Positions 34,877 to 44,500 of a DNA stretch of 64,000 nucleotides are shown in pieces. Under the pieces are notes generated by a model. That model had not been told where the DNA came from, made no database searches, and saw only the letters and a list, made by a program, of their open reading frames with translations. The stretch is taken from NCBI GenBank assembly GCA_963755395.1, contig CAVWJJ010000002.1:744001-808000 (forward strand). Reading direction: 5' to 3'. The DNA comes from DAHVFK01 sp963755395. Its GTDB lineage: Bacteria > Pseudomonadota > Gammaproteobacteria > Burkholderiales > SG8-39. The translations under genes were made by a program, and so were the position numbers. Position 1 is the stretch's first letter, and every line of letters begins with the position of its first letter.

Positions 34877-36187
34877 TCAGGTCAGCAGCGCCGAGAGCAG
34901 CGTCGCGGTGCCGAGGAAGGAAAAGAACCCGGTGCAGTCGGTCACGGTGGTAAGGATGATCGACGACGCGGTCGCCGGATCCTGACCGAAGCGCTCGAGC
35001 AGCATCGGCACCAGCGCGCCCGCGATCCCCGCGATGATCATCGACACCACCATCGCGATGGCGAGGATCAGCGCCAGGCCGGGCGAGCGGCTCCAGGCCC
35101 AGACCCCGAGCGCCGTGGTCGCGGCCACCGCGAGGCCGTTCAGCAGGCCGGTGACGGCCTCCTTGCCCAGCACGCGCGGCAGGTGGCGCAGGGTGATTTC
35201 GCGCAGGAACAGACCGCGCATGGTCACCGCGAGCGCCTGCGCGCCGGCGTTGCCCGACTGGCCGGCGACCACGGGCAGCAGCACCGCGAGCGCGGTGAAC
35301 TTGGCGATCAGGCCTTCGAACATGCCGACCACCGACGCGGCGAGGAAGGCGGTCGCCAGGTTGATCTGCAGCCAGGCAAGGCGCTTGCGCACCCCGGTCA
35401 TCGGGCCGGATAGCGCGCGCTCGTCGCGGCTCGCGCCGACCATGGTGAGCATGTCGGCGCTCGCTTCTTCCTCGATCGCCGAGACCAGCGCCGCCTGGCG
35501 GATGACGCCCACCGGGCGCCCGGCGTGGTTTACCACCACCAGGGCGGAGGTGGGGCTGCGCTGCATCGCCTCGACGACTTCCTCGCGCGGATCGAGGTCG
35601 CGCACGGTGGCGCCCGGCCCGCGCACCAGCTCGCGCACCTTCTGCCCGTCGTCGCTCACCGCGAGGTCCTGGATCTCGACCCGCCCGATCAGCACGCCCT
35701 CGGCGTTGACCACGAACATCTCGCGCAGGCCGCGCCGCTTGAGCGCGCGCAGGCGCGTCAGCGCCTCGGCCACGGTGTGATCCTCGCGCACCGGGCTCAC
35801 CTGCGGGTCCATGATGCGTCCGGCCGAATCCTCCGGATACTTGAGCAGCGCGCGCAGCTCGCGCGCGACCTGCGCGTCGAGCAGCTTGAGCACGCGAGCG
35901 CGCGTCTTGGGCTCGAGCTGCGTCAGCACCGCGACCGCCGTGGTCGGCTCGGCCTCGCTCAGCATGACCCGCGCCAGGCTCTCGGGCACCAGCTCGAGCA
36001 CCGCCGCCGCGATGTCGGGCGCGAGCGCCTGCCAGGCGCGCGCCGCCGCATGCGGCGCCGGCGCCGCGAGCAGCTCGGCGACGTCATGCGGCGGCATCGC
36101 CTCGAGCTGGCGTGCGGCTTCGTGCGGATAATCGAGCAGGTAGCGCTGGTTCAGCGCGGCGACCACGGAAGCGGATTCAGCGCTCAT
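34877..36187 (-). CDS. mgtE: MgtE magnesium transporter
   Basis: 436 residues. The MgtE N-terminal helical superhelix (about 1-125), a CBS pair (about 135-250; SPVREDHTVAEAL, VVVNHAGRPVGVI) and a five-helix membrane domain with the pore signature PVVAGQSGNAGAQALAV are all present. The cytosolic domains close the pore when magnesium is high. It is the last of three overlapping genes; its start overlaps the CBS gene by 11 bases. Confidence 0.93.
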   Translation of the reverse strand: MSAESASVVAALNQRYLLDYPHEAARQLEAMPPHDVAELLAAPAPHAAARAWQALAPDIAAAVLELVPESLARVMLSEAEPTTAVAVLTQLEPKTRARVLKLLDAQVARELRALLKYPEDSAGRIMDPQVSPVREDHTVAEALTRLRALKRRGLREMFVVNAEGVLIGRVEIQDLAVSDDGQKVRELVRGPGATVRDLDPREEVVEAMQRSPTSALVVVNHAGRPVGVIRQAALVSAIEEEASADMLTMVGASRDERALSGPMTGVRKRLAWLQINLATAFLAASVVGMFEGLIAKFTALAVLLPVVAGQSGNAGAQALAVTMRGLFLREITLRHLPRVLGKEAVTGLLNGLAVAATTALGVWAWSRSPGLALILAIAMVVSMIIAGIAGALVPMLLERFGQDPATASSIILTTVTDCTGFFSFLGTATLLSALLT

Positions 36188-37031
36188 TGCCGCCCCCGCC
36201 GACCGGCCGCACGCCCGGCAGTGCCGCGAGGCAGGCGGCGAACAGGCCCGACACCGCAGCCCAGTAGCCGCGCGCGAGCGAGCCGGCGATCGTCGCCTCG
36301 GCGAGCGCCGCCTGCGCGGCCGGGCCGCGCGCCAGCGCGCGCATCAGCGCCTCGCGCCGCAACACGCCGAGCAGGCGCCCGCTGCGGTCGACCACCACCA
36401 TCGTCGGGCTCGCGCCCCAGCCGCGGTGGTTCGCCGCGGCGGCGAGCGGCGTGTTGCCGGCGATCGGCGCTGCGCCCCTGGCCGCGAGGTCTGCGATCCG
36501 GCTTTCGGCCGGCGCACGCAGCAGCGTGGTGAGTTCCACGATTCCGAGCAGCTTCTGCTCCGGGTCGACCACGTAGACCCGCTCGACGCGCTCGGCGCCG
36601 CCGTGGCGCACCCGCTCGAGCGCCTCCTCGACGCGCGTCTCGGGCAGCAGCGCGGTGACCTCGGGATCGGTCCACGCGCCGACCGCGTCCTCGCGGTAAT
36701 CAAGCAGCAGGCGCGAAGCCAGCGCGGTCGCGGTCGGAAGGCCCTCCAGCAAACGCAGCCGGCGCGGCTCGGCGACGTGGCGCAGGATGGTCACCGCGGC
36801 CTGCGGCCCGAGCGCGGCGAGCAGCGCCATCGCCGGCGCGTCCTCGAGCGCGGCAAGCTGGCGCGCGGCGGCGGTGGGCAGCATGGAGGCGAGCACCGGC
36901 GCGGCGACGCGCGCCGGCACGCGCGCGAGCAGCCCCGCGCACTCCGGCGCTGACATGCGCTCCAGCACGCGCGCCGCGTCGCCCGGATGCGAGTCGAGGT
37001 AGGTGAGGGTAAGCCGTTCCGGGTCAGCCAT
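36177..37031 (-). CDS. MgtE-N/CBS protein lacking the transporter pore
   Basis: 284 residues. The MgtE N-terminal helical domain (LDSHPGDAARVLERMSAPE) and a CBS pair (VTALLPETRVEEALERV; VVVDRSGRLLGVL) resemble the neighbouring mgtE product, but the protein ends soon after a single hydrophobic segment (YWAAVSGLFAACLAALPG) where the membrane domain would begin. It overlaps both neighbours (8 and 11 bases). It may be a regulatory partner of MgtE or of the MscS-like channel; that is inference. Confidence 0.85.
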   Translation of the reverse strand: MADPERLTLTYLDSHPGDAARVLERMSAPECAGLLARVPARVAAPVLASMLPTAAARQLAALEDAPAMALLAALGPQAAVTILRHVAEPRRLRLLEGLPTATALASRLLLDYREDAVGAWTDPEVTALLPETRVEEALERVRHGGAERVERVYVVDPEQKLLGIVELTTLLRAPAESRIADLAARGAAPIAGNTPLAAAANHRGWGASPTMVVVDRSGRLLGVLRREALMRALARGPAAQAALAEATIAGSLARGYWAAVSGLFAACLAALPGVRPVGGGGNER

Positions 37032-37851
37032 TGCCGTTCTCCGGGGCGAGCAGGACGATCGCCTCGTCGTGGTAGACCTTGCCGGGCAGCAGCACGCGGC
37101 CGCCGTCGACCTCGAGCAGCAGGCCGGTGGTGGTGACCTCGAGGATGCGCCCTTCGTGGCCGGCGACCCGCACGCGCTGCCCGACCTCGAAGGCCTGGCG
37201 CAGGTAATGCGCGCCGATCAGGTTCGAGACGTAGCCGCGCGCGCCGAGGCTCATGGCGATGGCGACGCCGCCCGCCACGGTCATGAAAACCGCGCCGGCG
37301 ATGATCGCGAGGAACGTGATGCGGATGCCGACCTGCTCGGCGCCGACCAGGATCGCGGCGGCCAGGATCGCGCCCTGCGCCACGCGTGCGAGCATCGTGC
37401 GCTGCGAGGGCGCAAGCCGGGTGGCGGCGGCGTGCGTCAGGTCGCCGACGAAACCCGACACGATGTAGCCGACGGCGATGATCAGCAGACCGGCGGCGAA
37501 AGTCGGGATGTACTCCAGCAGCCGCGCGAGCCAGTCGGTGAAGGTCTGCAGCCCCAGCACCTGCGTCGCGGCGGTGACGAAGAACAGCAGCACGACCCAG
37601 AACACGACCGTGCCGAGCACCGCCGCCGAGCGCCCGAAGCGCAGTTTCTCGGCCGCGCGCGGCGCGAGAAATCGCGCCAGCAGCGTCTCGGCAAGGATCG
37701 CGCCGCGCACCGTAAGCGCGCGCAGCAGGCGGCCGAGAAACCAGCCGGCGAACAGCAGCAGCACCGCGCCGAACACGCTCGGCAGGTAGGTCACGAGGCG
37801 GTCGAGTATCGCCGAGGCCGAGCCCGTGATCGCGTTGCCGAGTTCTTTCAT
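37024..37851 (-). CDS. MscS-type mechanosensitive channel-like protein
   Basis: 275 residues from the ATG at 37851. Four membrane segments (YLPSVFGAVLLLFAGWFLG; TVVFWVVLLFFVTAATQVLG; IPTFAAGLLIIAVGYIVSG; FLAIIAGAVFMTVAGGVAIAMSLGA split here as AIIAGAVFMTVAGG) lead to a pore-helix-like glycine/alanine stretch and an Sm-like beta domain (GHEGRILEVTTTGLLLEVDGG). It is shorter than E. coli MscS and lacks most of the C-terminal vestibule. It starts the three-gene operon with the CBS protein and mgtE. Confidence 0.82.
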   Translation of the reverse strand: MKELGNAITGSASAILDRLVTYLPSVFGAVLLLFAGWFLGRLLRALTVRGAILAETLLARFLAPRAAEKLRFGRSAAVLGTVVFWVVLLFFVTAATQVLGLQTFTDWLARLLEYIPTFAAGLLIIAVGYIVSGFVGDLTHAAATRLAPSQRTMLARVAQGAILAAAILVGAEQVGIRITFLAIIAGAVFMTVAGGVAIAMSLGARGYVSNLIGAHYLRQAFEVGQRVRVAGHEGRILEVTTTGLLLEVDGGRVLLPGKVYHDEAIVLLAPENGNG

Positions 37852-37950
37852 CGCCCCTTCCCCGACGTTTCGCCGCAGATTAGCACTGCCTGCAGGCGGC
37901 GGGCCAGCGCCGGGTCGTATACTCGCGCCTTCCTTGCGCGGGAGAATGCC

Positions 37951-38826
37951 ATGTCCAGGCTCAGGATCGGTTACGTCGGCGTCGGCCTGATGGGCCTGCC
38001 GATGCTCAAGCGGCTGGTGTCGCTCGGCTATGCGGTCACCGCGTACGACATCGCCGCGGACAAGACGGCGGCGGCGCGCGCCGCGGGCGCGCAAGCGGCG
38101 GATTCGCCCGCCGCGGCCGCGCGCGGCGCCGAGCTGCTGCTGCTCAACCTGCCGACCACGGCGGCGGTCGAGCGCGCGCTCCTGGGCGACGGCGGCGCCG
38201 GGGCGGTACTCAAGGCGCCGCAGCTCGTGGTGGACTTCTCGACCATCCCGCCGGCAAAGGCGAGGGAGCTGGCCGGCAAGCTGCGCGCCGCGGGCGGCGC
38301 CGGCTGGATCGACGCGCCGGTCTCGGGCGGCCCGCCCGCCGCGGGCGACGGCACGCTGACGGTCATGACCGGCGGCGAGGCGGCCGAGATCGAGCGCGCG
38401 CTGCCGCTGTTGCAGGACGTCTCGGCGCGCTGCACGCGCATGGGGCCGGTCGGCAGCGGGCTGGCGGCGAAGATGATCAACCAGCTGGTGGTCGGAATAG
38501 GACATGCCATGCTCGCCGAGGCGATCGTGCTGGCCGAGGGCGCGGGCCTGGACGCGGCGCAGCTGCCGCAGGCGCTCGCGGGGGGCTTGGCAGACTCCAA
38601 CCTGATGCAGCGCTTCTACCCGCGCATGGTCAAGCGCGAGTTCGCGCCGCAGGGCTACGTGCGCCAGCTGCTCAAGGACCTCGAGATGGTGCACGAGTTC
38701 GCCGCGGCGACCAAGTCGCCCACGCCGATGACGGCCCAGGCGCTGTCGCTCTACCGCATGCTGGCGCACCTCGGGCACACCGAGCTCGACAGCACCGCGC
38801 TGATCAAGCTGTACGACGCGCGCTAG
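37951..38826 (+). CDS. NAD(P)-dependent 3-hydroxyisobutyrate dehydrogenase-like protein
   Basis: 291 residues from the ATG at 37951. Rossmann motif GYVGVGLMGLPML, substrate loop DAPVSGGPPAAGDGTLTVM, catalytic lysine region GLAAKMINQLVVG, and the C-terminal KDLEMVHEFA. This is the beta-hydroxyacid dehydrogenase family (3-hydroxyisobutyrate, tartronate semialdehyde and related). The substrate is unknown. It is convergent with the extradiol dioxygenase gene, overlapping by 4 bases. Confidence 0.91.
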   Translation: MSRLRIGYVGVGLMGLPMLKRLVSLGYAVTAYDIAADKTAAARAAGAQAADSPAAAARGAELLLLNLPTTAAVERALLGDGGAGAVLKAPQLVVDFSTIPPAKARELAGKLRAAGGAGWIDAPVSGGPPAAGDGTLTVMTGGEAAEIERALPLLQDVSARCTRMGPVGSGLAAKMINQLVVGIGHAMLAEAIVLAEGAGLDAAQLPQALAGGLADSNLMQRFYPRMVKREFAPQGYVRQLLKDLEMVHEFAAATKSPTPMTAQALSLYRMLAHLGHTELDSTALIKLYDAR

Positions 38827-39617
38827 GCTTTTCCCGGGCCGAACAGCCAGGCGTCCATCGCCAGCGCGCCGCCCTCGATGCCGTCGTAGAGCCGCTCGGA
38901 GGCGCCCCCGGGCGCCGCGGCGCCCAGGGCGAAGAAAAGCGGCAGGAAGTGCTCCTCGCTCGGGTGGGCGCGCACCGCGTGCGGCGCGCGCGCGCGGTAG
39001 TCGGCGAGCGCCTCGAGGTCGCGCGCGGCGATGCGCGCGGCGACCCAGGCCTGGAACTCGAGCGCGTAGGCAAGCGGCGCGACCTCGCGCCCGCTGCGCA
39101 CCCAGTCGCGCAGGTTGTGCGTCATGTGTCCCGAGCCGATCAGCAGCACGCCTTCGCCGGCGAGCGGGGCGAGCGCGCGCCCGAGCGCGAGGTGGTGACG
39201 GGTGCCGAGCGTGCTCTGCAGCGAAAGCTGCACCACCGGCACGTCGGCGTCCGGATAGGCGTGCAACAGCGGCGACCAGGCGCCGTGGTCGAGCCCGCGC
39301 GTCGGATCCACCTCGGCCGTGAGGCCCGCCTGCCCGAGCAGTGCCGCGGCGCGCGCCGCCAGCCCCGGCGCGCCGGGCGCCGGATAGCGGATGCGGTAGA
39401 GCGGCTCCGGGAAGCCGTAGAAATCGTGGATCGTCTCCGGCCGCGCGCTGCCGGTGAGCGAAGGCGCCTCGGTTTCCCAGTGCGCCGAGACGATGACGAT
39501 CCCGCGCGGCCGCGGCAGGCGGCGCCCGAGCGCGGCCCAGCTCTCGCCCGCAGCGCCGGCGTCCAGCGCGTGCATCGGCGAGCCGTGGGAAATGAAGATC
39601 GACGGCAGCGCCGGCAT
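38823..39617 (-). CDS. ygiD: LigB-type extradiol dioxygenase (YgiD/DODA-like)
   Basis: 264 residues. Metal-site regions FISHGSPMHALD, IVSAHWETEA, LDHGAWSPLLHAYPDADVPV and IGSGHMTHNLRDW match the class III LigB fold of the 4,5-DOPA dioxygenase group (YgiD). It cleaves catechols next to the hydroxyls using a non-haem metal; the physiological substrate is uncertain. Its ATG shares one base with the amidase stop, so it is the last of a coupled GNAT-amidase-dioxygenase set. Confidence 0.9.
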   Translation of the reverse strand: MPALPSIFISHGSPMHALDAGAAGESWAALGRRLPRPRGIVIVSAHWETEAPSLTGSARPETIHDFYGFPEPLYRIRYPAPGAPGLAARAAALLGQAGLTAEVDPTRGLDHGAWSPLLHAYPDADVPVVQLSLQSTLGTRHHLALGRALAPLAGEGVLLIGSGHMTHNLRDWVRSGREVAPLAYALEFQAWVAARIAARDLEALADYRARAPHAVRAHPSEEHFLPLFFALGAAAPGGASERLYDGIEGGALAMDAWLFGPGKA

Positions 39618-40888
39618 CACGACAGCTCGATCCAGTGCGCGCAAGCGAGCACCCTGGCGTCGTCGCCGATGCGCCCGACCAGCTGCACCCCGAGCGGCAG
39701 GCCCTTGGGACCGCGGCCGGCGGGCACGTTGACACAGGGCGCGTGCAGCAGCGTCCAGACGCGGTTGAACACCGAGTCGCCGGTCGAGGCGAGGCCCTCC
39801 GGCGCTTCGCCCGGCGCCGCGGGCACCAGCAGCGCGTCGAATCCGTTCAGAGCGTCGGCCAGCATGCGGCGGGCCTCGCGCGCGGCGCGCCGCGCCGAGT
39901 CGTAGGCTTCGCCGGACACGGCGCGCCCGCGCTCGAGCTGACCGAGCAGGGGCTCGCGCAGGCGATCGCGGTGACGCCGGTGCTCGTCGGCGAGGCAGCG
40001 CGCGATTTCGTAATCCCAGATCGTCCGGTGCAGCGCGGCGAGCGGCGCGAAGGCGGCGGGCAGCTCGAGCGCCTCCACGCGCGCGCCGGCGCGCACCAGG
40101 CGCCCGGGAAGCTCGTCGAACAGCTTGTGCGTTTCGGGCAGCGCGGCGGGCCACTGCGGGGTGCGGCACAGCGCCAGTCTGGGCGCGTTGAGCGAGGCCG
40201 GGATGCGCAGCGCGTCGCGCCCGCTGAGCGCGGCGGCGAACAGCGCGGCGTCCTCGACCGCGCGCGCGAACACTCCGACCGTGTCGAAGCTGTCGGAGAT
40301 CGACTTGACCCCGGCGCGCGGCAGCAGGCCGAAACTCGGCTTGTAGCCGACCACGCCGCAGAACGCGGCCGGCCTGATGACCGAGCCGCCGGTCTGGGTG
40401 CCGAGCGCGAGCGGCAGCACTCGGTCCGCCACCGCCGCGGCGGAGCCCGAGGACGAGCCGCCCGGCGTGTGCGCGGCGTTGTGCGGGTTGGTGGTCGGGC
40501 CCGGCGGGTGGGTGGCGAACTCGGTGCTCACGGTCTTGCCGAACAGGAGCGCGCCAGCGCCGCGCGCAAGCGCCACGCAGGCTGCGTCGGCCGCGGGGCG
40601 GTGCCCGGCGTAGATCGGCGAGCCGTATTCGGTCGGCAGGTCGAAGGTGTCGATGACGTCCTTCACCCCGAACGGCAGGCCGTGCAAGGGGCCGCGCGCG
40701 CCGGCGCGGTCGAGCTCGCACGCCGCCTCGAGCACCCGCTCCGGCTCGAGCTGCGCGAAGGCGCGCAGCTGCGGCTCGCGCAGCGCAGCGCGCTCCAGGC
40801 AGGCCCGCGCGAGCGCTTCGGCCGTGGTGTCGCCGCGCGCAAGTCGCGCGACGAGCGCGCTCGCCCCCAGCTCGTTAAGCGGGGTCAT
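39617..40888 (-). CDS. Amidase signature family enzyme
   Basis: 423 residues from the ATG at 40888. The Ser-Ser-Lys triad is visible: Lys in GVKDVIDT, Ser in TPGGSSSGSAAAVA, and Ser in GTQTGGSVIRPA. The amide substrate is unknown; there is no gatB/gatC neighbour, so this is not the GatCAB tRNA amidotransferase. It overlaps the GNAT gene by 4 bases and the dioxygenase by 1 base. Confidence 0.92.
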   Translation of the reverse strand: MTPLNELGASALVARLARGDTTAEALARACLERAALREPQLRAFAQLEPERVLEAACELDRAGARGPLHGLPFGVKDVIDTFDLPTEYGSPIYAGHRPAADAACVALARGAGALLFGKTVSTEFATHPPGPTTNPHNAAHTPGGSSSGSAAAVADRVLPLALGTQTGGSVIRPAAFCGVVGYKPSFGLLPRAGVKSISDSFDTVGVFARAVEDAALFAAALSGRDALRIPASLNAPRLALCRTPQWPAALPETHKLFDELPGRLVRAGARVEALELPAAFAPLAALHRTIWDYEIARCLADEHRRHRDRLREPLLGQLERGRAVSGEAYDSARRAAREARRMLADALNGFDALLVPAAPGEAPEGLASTGDSVFNRVWTLLHAPCVNVPAGRGPKGLPLGVQLVGRIGDDARVLACAHWIELS

Positions 40889-41397
40889 TTCTGCCCGAGG
40901 GCGGGCGGCTGCCAGACGTAGGGCGGCGGCCCCGGCACGCGCAGCACACGCAGCATGCGCAGCGCCGCCTCGCGGCCGCGGTAGTAGCCGGGCACCCGCA
41001 CCGATTCGGAAAACTCCATCGCGCGGTAGAACGCGCGCGCCGCCTCGTTGTGCTCGCGCAGCTCGAGATGCACGCTGCCGATGCCGGCGGTCCGGGCCGA
41101 CTCGATCAGCCACTTCAGCAGACGCCGGCCGATGCCGCTGCGCCGCTGCGACGGATGCACCGCGAGCAGCACCAGGTGCGCGCGCTCGTCGCCGAACTCC
41201 ATGATCGCGAAGCCGACCACGGCAGCGTCCTCGCAGGCGACCAGGGTCACCGTGTCGCGCTCGCGAATGGCGCGTTGCACGCGCGGCGCGTCGTATTTCC
41301 AGCCCAGCCCCGCCTCGACCAGGTCGCGCGACATGAGCGCGATCGCCTGCGCATCGCGCGATTCGGCCAGCCTGAGCGTGACGGAGTTCGCACTCAT
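40885..41397 (-). CDS. GNAT-family N-acetyltransferase (RimI-like)
   Basis: 170 residues from the ATG at 41397. The acetyl-CoA binding motif HPSQRRSGIGRRLLKWL follows VVGFAIMEFGDERAHLVLLAV, and EHNEAARAFYRAMEF is the C-terminal GNAT pattern. The target is unknown. It starts the coupled three-gene set with the amidase and extradiol dioxygenase, divergent from the first MshQ-like gene across 124 bases. Confidence 0.88.
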   Translation of the reverse strand: MSANSVTLRLAESRDAQAIALMSRDLVEAGLGWKYDAPRVQRAIRERDTVTLVACEDAAVVGFAIMEFGDERAHLVLLAVHPSQRRSGIGRRLLKWLIESARTAGIGSVHLELREHNEAARAFYRAMEFSESVRVPGYYRGREAALRMLRVLRVPGPPPYVWQPPALGQK

Positions 41398-41521
41398 CGG
41401 GAAATTGTGCCACGGTCGAAGGCGCGCCACCGTGCAAGGAAAGGAAAAATCCCCTCGGCGGCGTACACAAGGCGACGGGCGGCGCCCGGAGGGGCTCCGG
41501 CCTGGTGTAAATTCCAAAGCG

Positions 41522-44500
41522 ATGAAGGTCTTAGGCCGCAAGTTGACGTTGCTGCGCAGCGCGGGCTGCGCATTGGCGCTGCTGTGCGCCGGCGCGGCCC
41601 CCGGCGCGCTGGCGCAGGTCAACGTCATCGCCGCGACCGGCGGTGGCGCGATCTCGGCGGATACGGCCGGCGCCGGCTGGACCACCCTGGGCGGGCCCGA
41701 GCTGGACGAGACGGGCCGCAGCGGCAATTCCGCCATCGGCACCGGCAGCATCGTGCTCAACGCCCCGGCGGGATTCGAGTTCAATACCGCGGCGAGCGTC
41801 ACGGTCACGATCGGGTACGTCGGCGGCAGCAACAACACGAACAATTGGATTGATCTCGGCGCCGGCCGGGGCAATCCGGTGAGCGCCGCGGTGACCGCTA
41901 CGGCGATCACCGTGAACGTCTCGCGAACCAGTCGCTCGAGCACGCTCAACAGCCTGATCTGGAGCAACATCCAGGTCAGGCCCACGTCGGCCTCGCGCTG
42001 TCCGCTCGCTTCGGCCGGCACGATTACCGAGAGCGGCACGTCGTCGTTCACGTCGTCCACGCCCGATTTCGGGGACTTGGCGGAGGTGGTGGGTGCGACG
42101 CGCATGGTTACGGTGCTGCCGGGGCAGAGCTTTGCGGCCTGCGGCGGGGTGAGCGGCACGCCTGCGAGCCAGAGCGCGGGGGTGGCGTTCAACCTGAGCT
42201 CGCTGGTGGTGGCCGACCAGTGGGGCAACCTGGACGCGGGCTATTCCGGGACCAAGACCATTTCGTACTCGGGCCCGAGCGGGAGCAATTCCTACACCAC
42301 GTCGGTGACGTTCTCGGGCGGGGTCTCGAGCACGACGCTGGCGACGACCATCAACAGCGCGCAGACCACGACCATCACCGCCACCGACGGCGCGGTGGCG
42401 GGCGCGGCGAGCTCCGCGTTCACGGTCAGTGCTCCGGTCTGCGCCACCACGCCGCCCTGGTACAACCCGTCCTGGCAGTACCGCAAGGCGATCACGATCG
42501 ACCACACCAAGGTTGGCGGCGCGCTTGCGAACTTTCCGGTGCTGGTAAGCATCACCGATGCGAACCTGCAGGCCAATGCGCAGGCAAGCGGCAACGACAT
42601 CCTGTTCACCGACTCGAGCGGCACGGCCAAGCTGGCGCACGAGATCGAGCTCTACACCAGCGCCAGCGGCCAGCTGATCGCCTGGGTCAACGTGCCGAGC
42701 CTGTCGGCGAGCGCCGATACCGTGATCTACATGTACTACGGCAATCCGGCGGCGGCGTCGCAGCAGAACCCGAGCGGGGTGTGGGACGCGAACTTCAGCG
42801 GCGTGTGGCACCTGAATGAAAGCGGCAACGGCACGGCCGGGGAGTACAAGGACAGCACCGCGAACGCCAACAACGCGCGCGGCGGCAACGGCACCACGGC
42901 CGCGACCCCGTCGCGTGTCGCGGGCAAGATCGGCTACGGGCAGAGCTTCAACGGCTCGCAGCTGATCAACGGCGCGAGCGGCTCGATGCCCGCTGTGAAC
43001 GGCAACCAGACCATGTCGTTCTGGTACGAGGTGGCGACCAATCCGCCGTCGACGCGCAGCAACTTCTTCACGCTGCGCACGACCGGCGGCGGCTCGGCCA
43101 ACCAGGGGGTGTTCGTCGGCCCGGTGAGCGGCGGCTGCTCGGCCTATGCTTCGCCGATCGGCGCCACGCAGTGGGGCGGGACCTGCACCATCGACGCCAA
43201 CGCTCCGGCCGCGGGCGCCTGGCACTACTTCGCGTTCACCCACTCGGGCACCACCAACACGCTTTACATGGACGGCGCGCAGGTGGCGACAAGCACCGTG
43301 GCCTTGCAGACCGGCGCGATCGGAGAGTTCATCTGGGGCTCGTACACCACCACGCCGGCCGAGCCGCTGACCGGCCTGATGGACGAGACGCGCGTCTCGA
43401 ACACGGCGCGCAGCGCGGCCTGGATCCTGACCGAGTACAACAACCAGAACTTGCCGGGCACGTTCCTGAGCCTGGGCGCGCAGCAGAGCAACTCCTCTTC
43501 CTGCTACACCTACTACTCGATCACCTACCCCGGCGGCTCGACCGCGGTGACCTGCGACGTGGCGCAAGTCACGATCACGGCGAAGGATGCGAGCAACACG
43601 CCTTCCGCGCCGCCGTCCGGCACCATCCTCAACATCTCGAGCTCGACCGGCGCCGGGGTCTGGAGCGGGCTGGTGGCGGGCGCCGGGACGCTCTCTGGCT
43701 ACGGTGCCAACAACGGCGCAGCGAGCTACGTCTGGGCCGGCGGCGAGAACAGCATCACGCTCAACCTGCGCCAGAACACGCCCGCCACCATCAACGTCAA
43801 CCTGATCGATAGCAACGGCAAGCAGGAAAACCCGGGCGCCGACGATCCGAGCATCACCTTCGCCAACACGGCGTTCCGGGTGACCGATGCGGCCGGCACG
43901 GCAATCGCGACAATTGGCACGCAGGTCGCCGGCAAGCCCTCGAACACGGGCTTTGGCGCGCAGACGCGCTACCTGCAGGCGATTCGCACCGATACCAACA
44001 CCGGATCTTGCACCGCTGTGTTCCAGAACCAGACCGTGAGCGTGGGGCTGGCCGGGGCGCGTCTCAACCCGACCGGCGGCGCGAGCGCGCTGAGCGTGCT
44101 CAACAGTGGCGGGACGATGCAGGCGATCGCCACCGGCGCGGGGGCGCCCGGCGCCTACAGCAATGTTTCGCTGGCATTCGACGCGCAGTCCAAGGCGCCG
44201 CTGGTTGCGAACTACCCCGACGCGGGCAGCGTGCAGCTGTATGCGAGCTACGCCCTGCCTTCGCCGCCGGCGGGGACCGCGATGACCGGCTCGAGCAATG
44301 CGTTCGTGGTGCGTCCCTTCGGCCTGCGCGTAAGCGGGGTGACCACCGCGGCCAGCCCGTCGCCTGCGAGCCCGGTGTTCGCCAAGGCGGGCGCGAGCTT
44401 CAATACCACCGTCACCGCGGTGGCGTGGAAGGCGGGCGACGACGCGAACGCCGACGGCGTTCCCGACAGCGATGCGCAGATCGCCTCCAACGCGGCGACG

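Noticed and set aside
37024..39735. A 903-residue minus-strand frame spanning the MscS-like gene and beyond
   Set aside because: Only the last 275 residues form a recognisable protein; the upstream part is antisense to the 3-hydroxyisobutyrate-dehydrogenase-like gene and lacks membrane or domain features.
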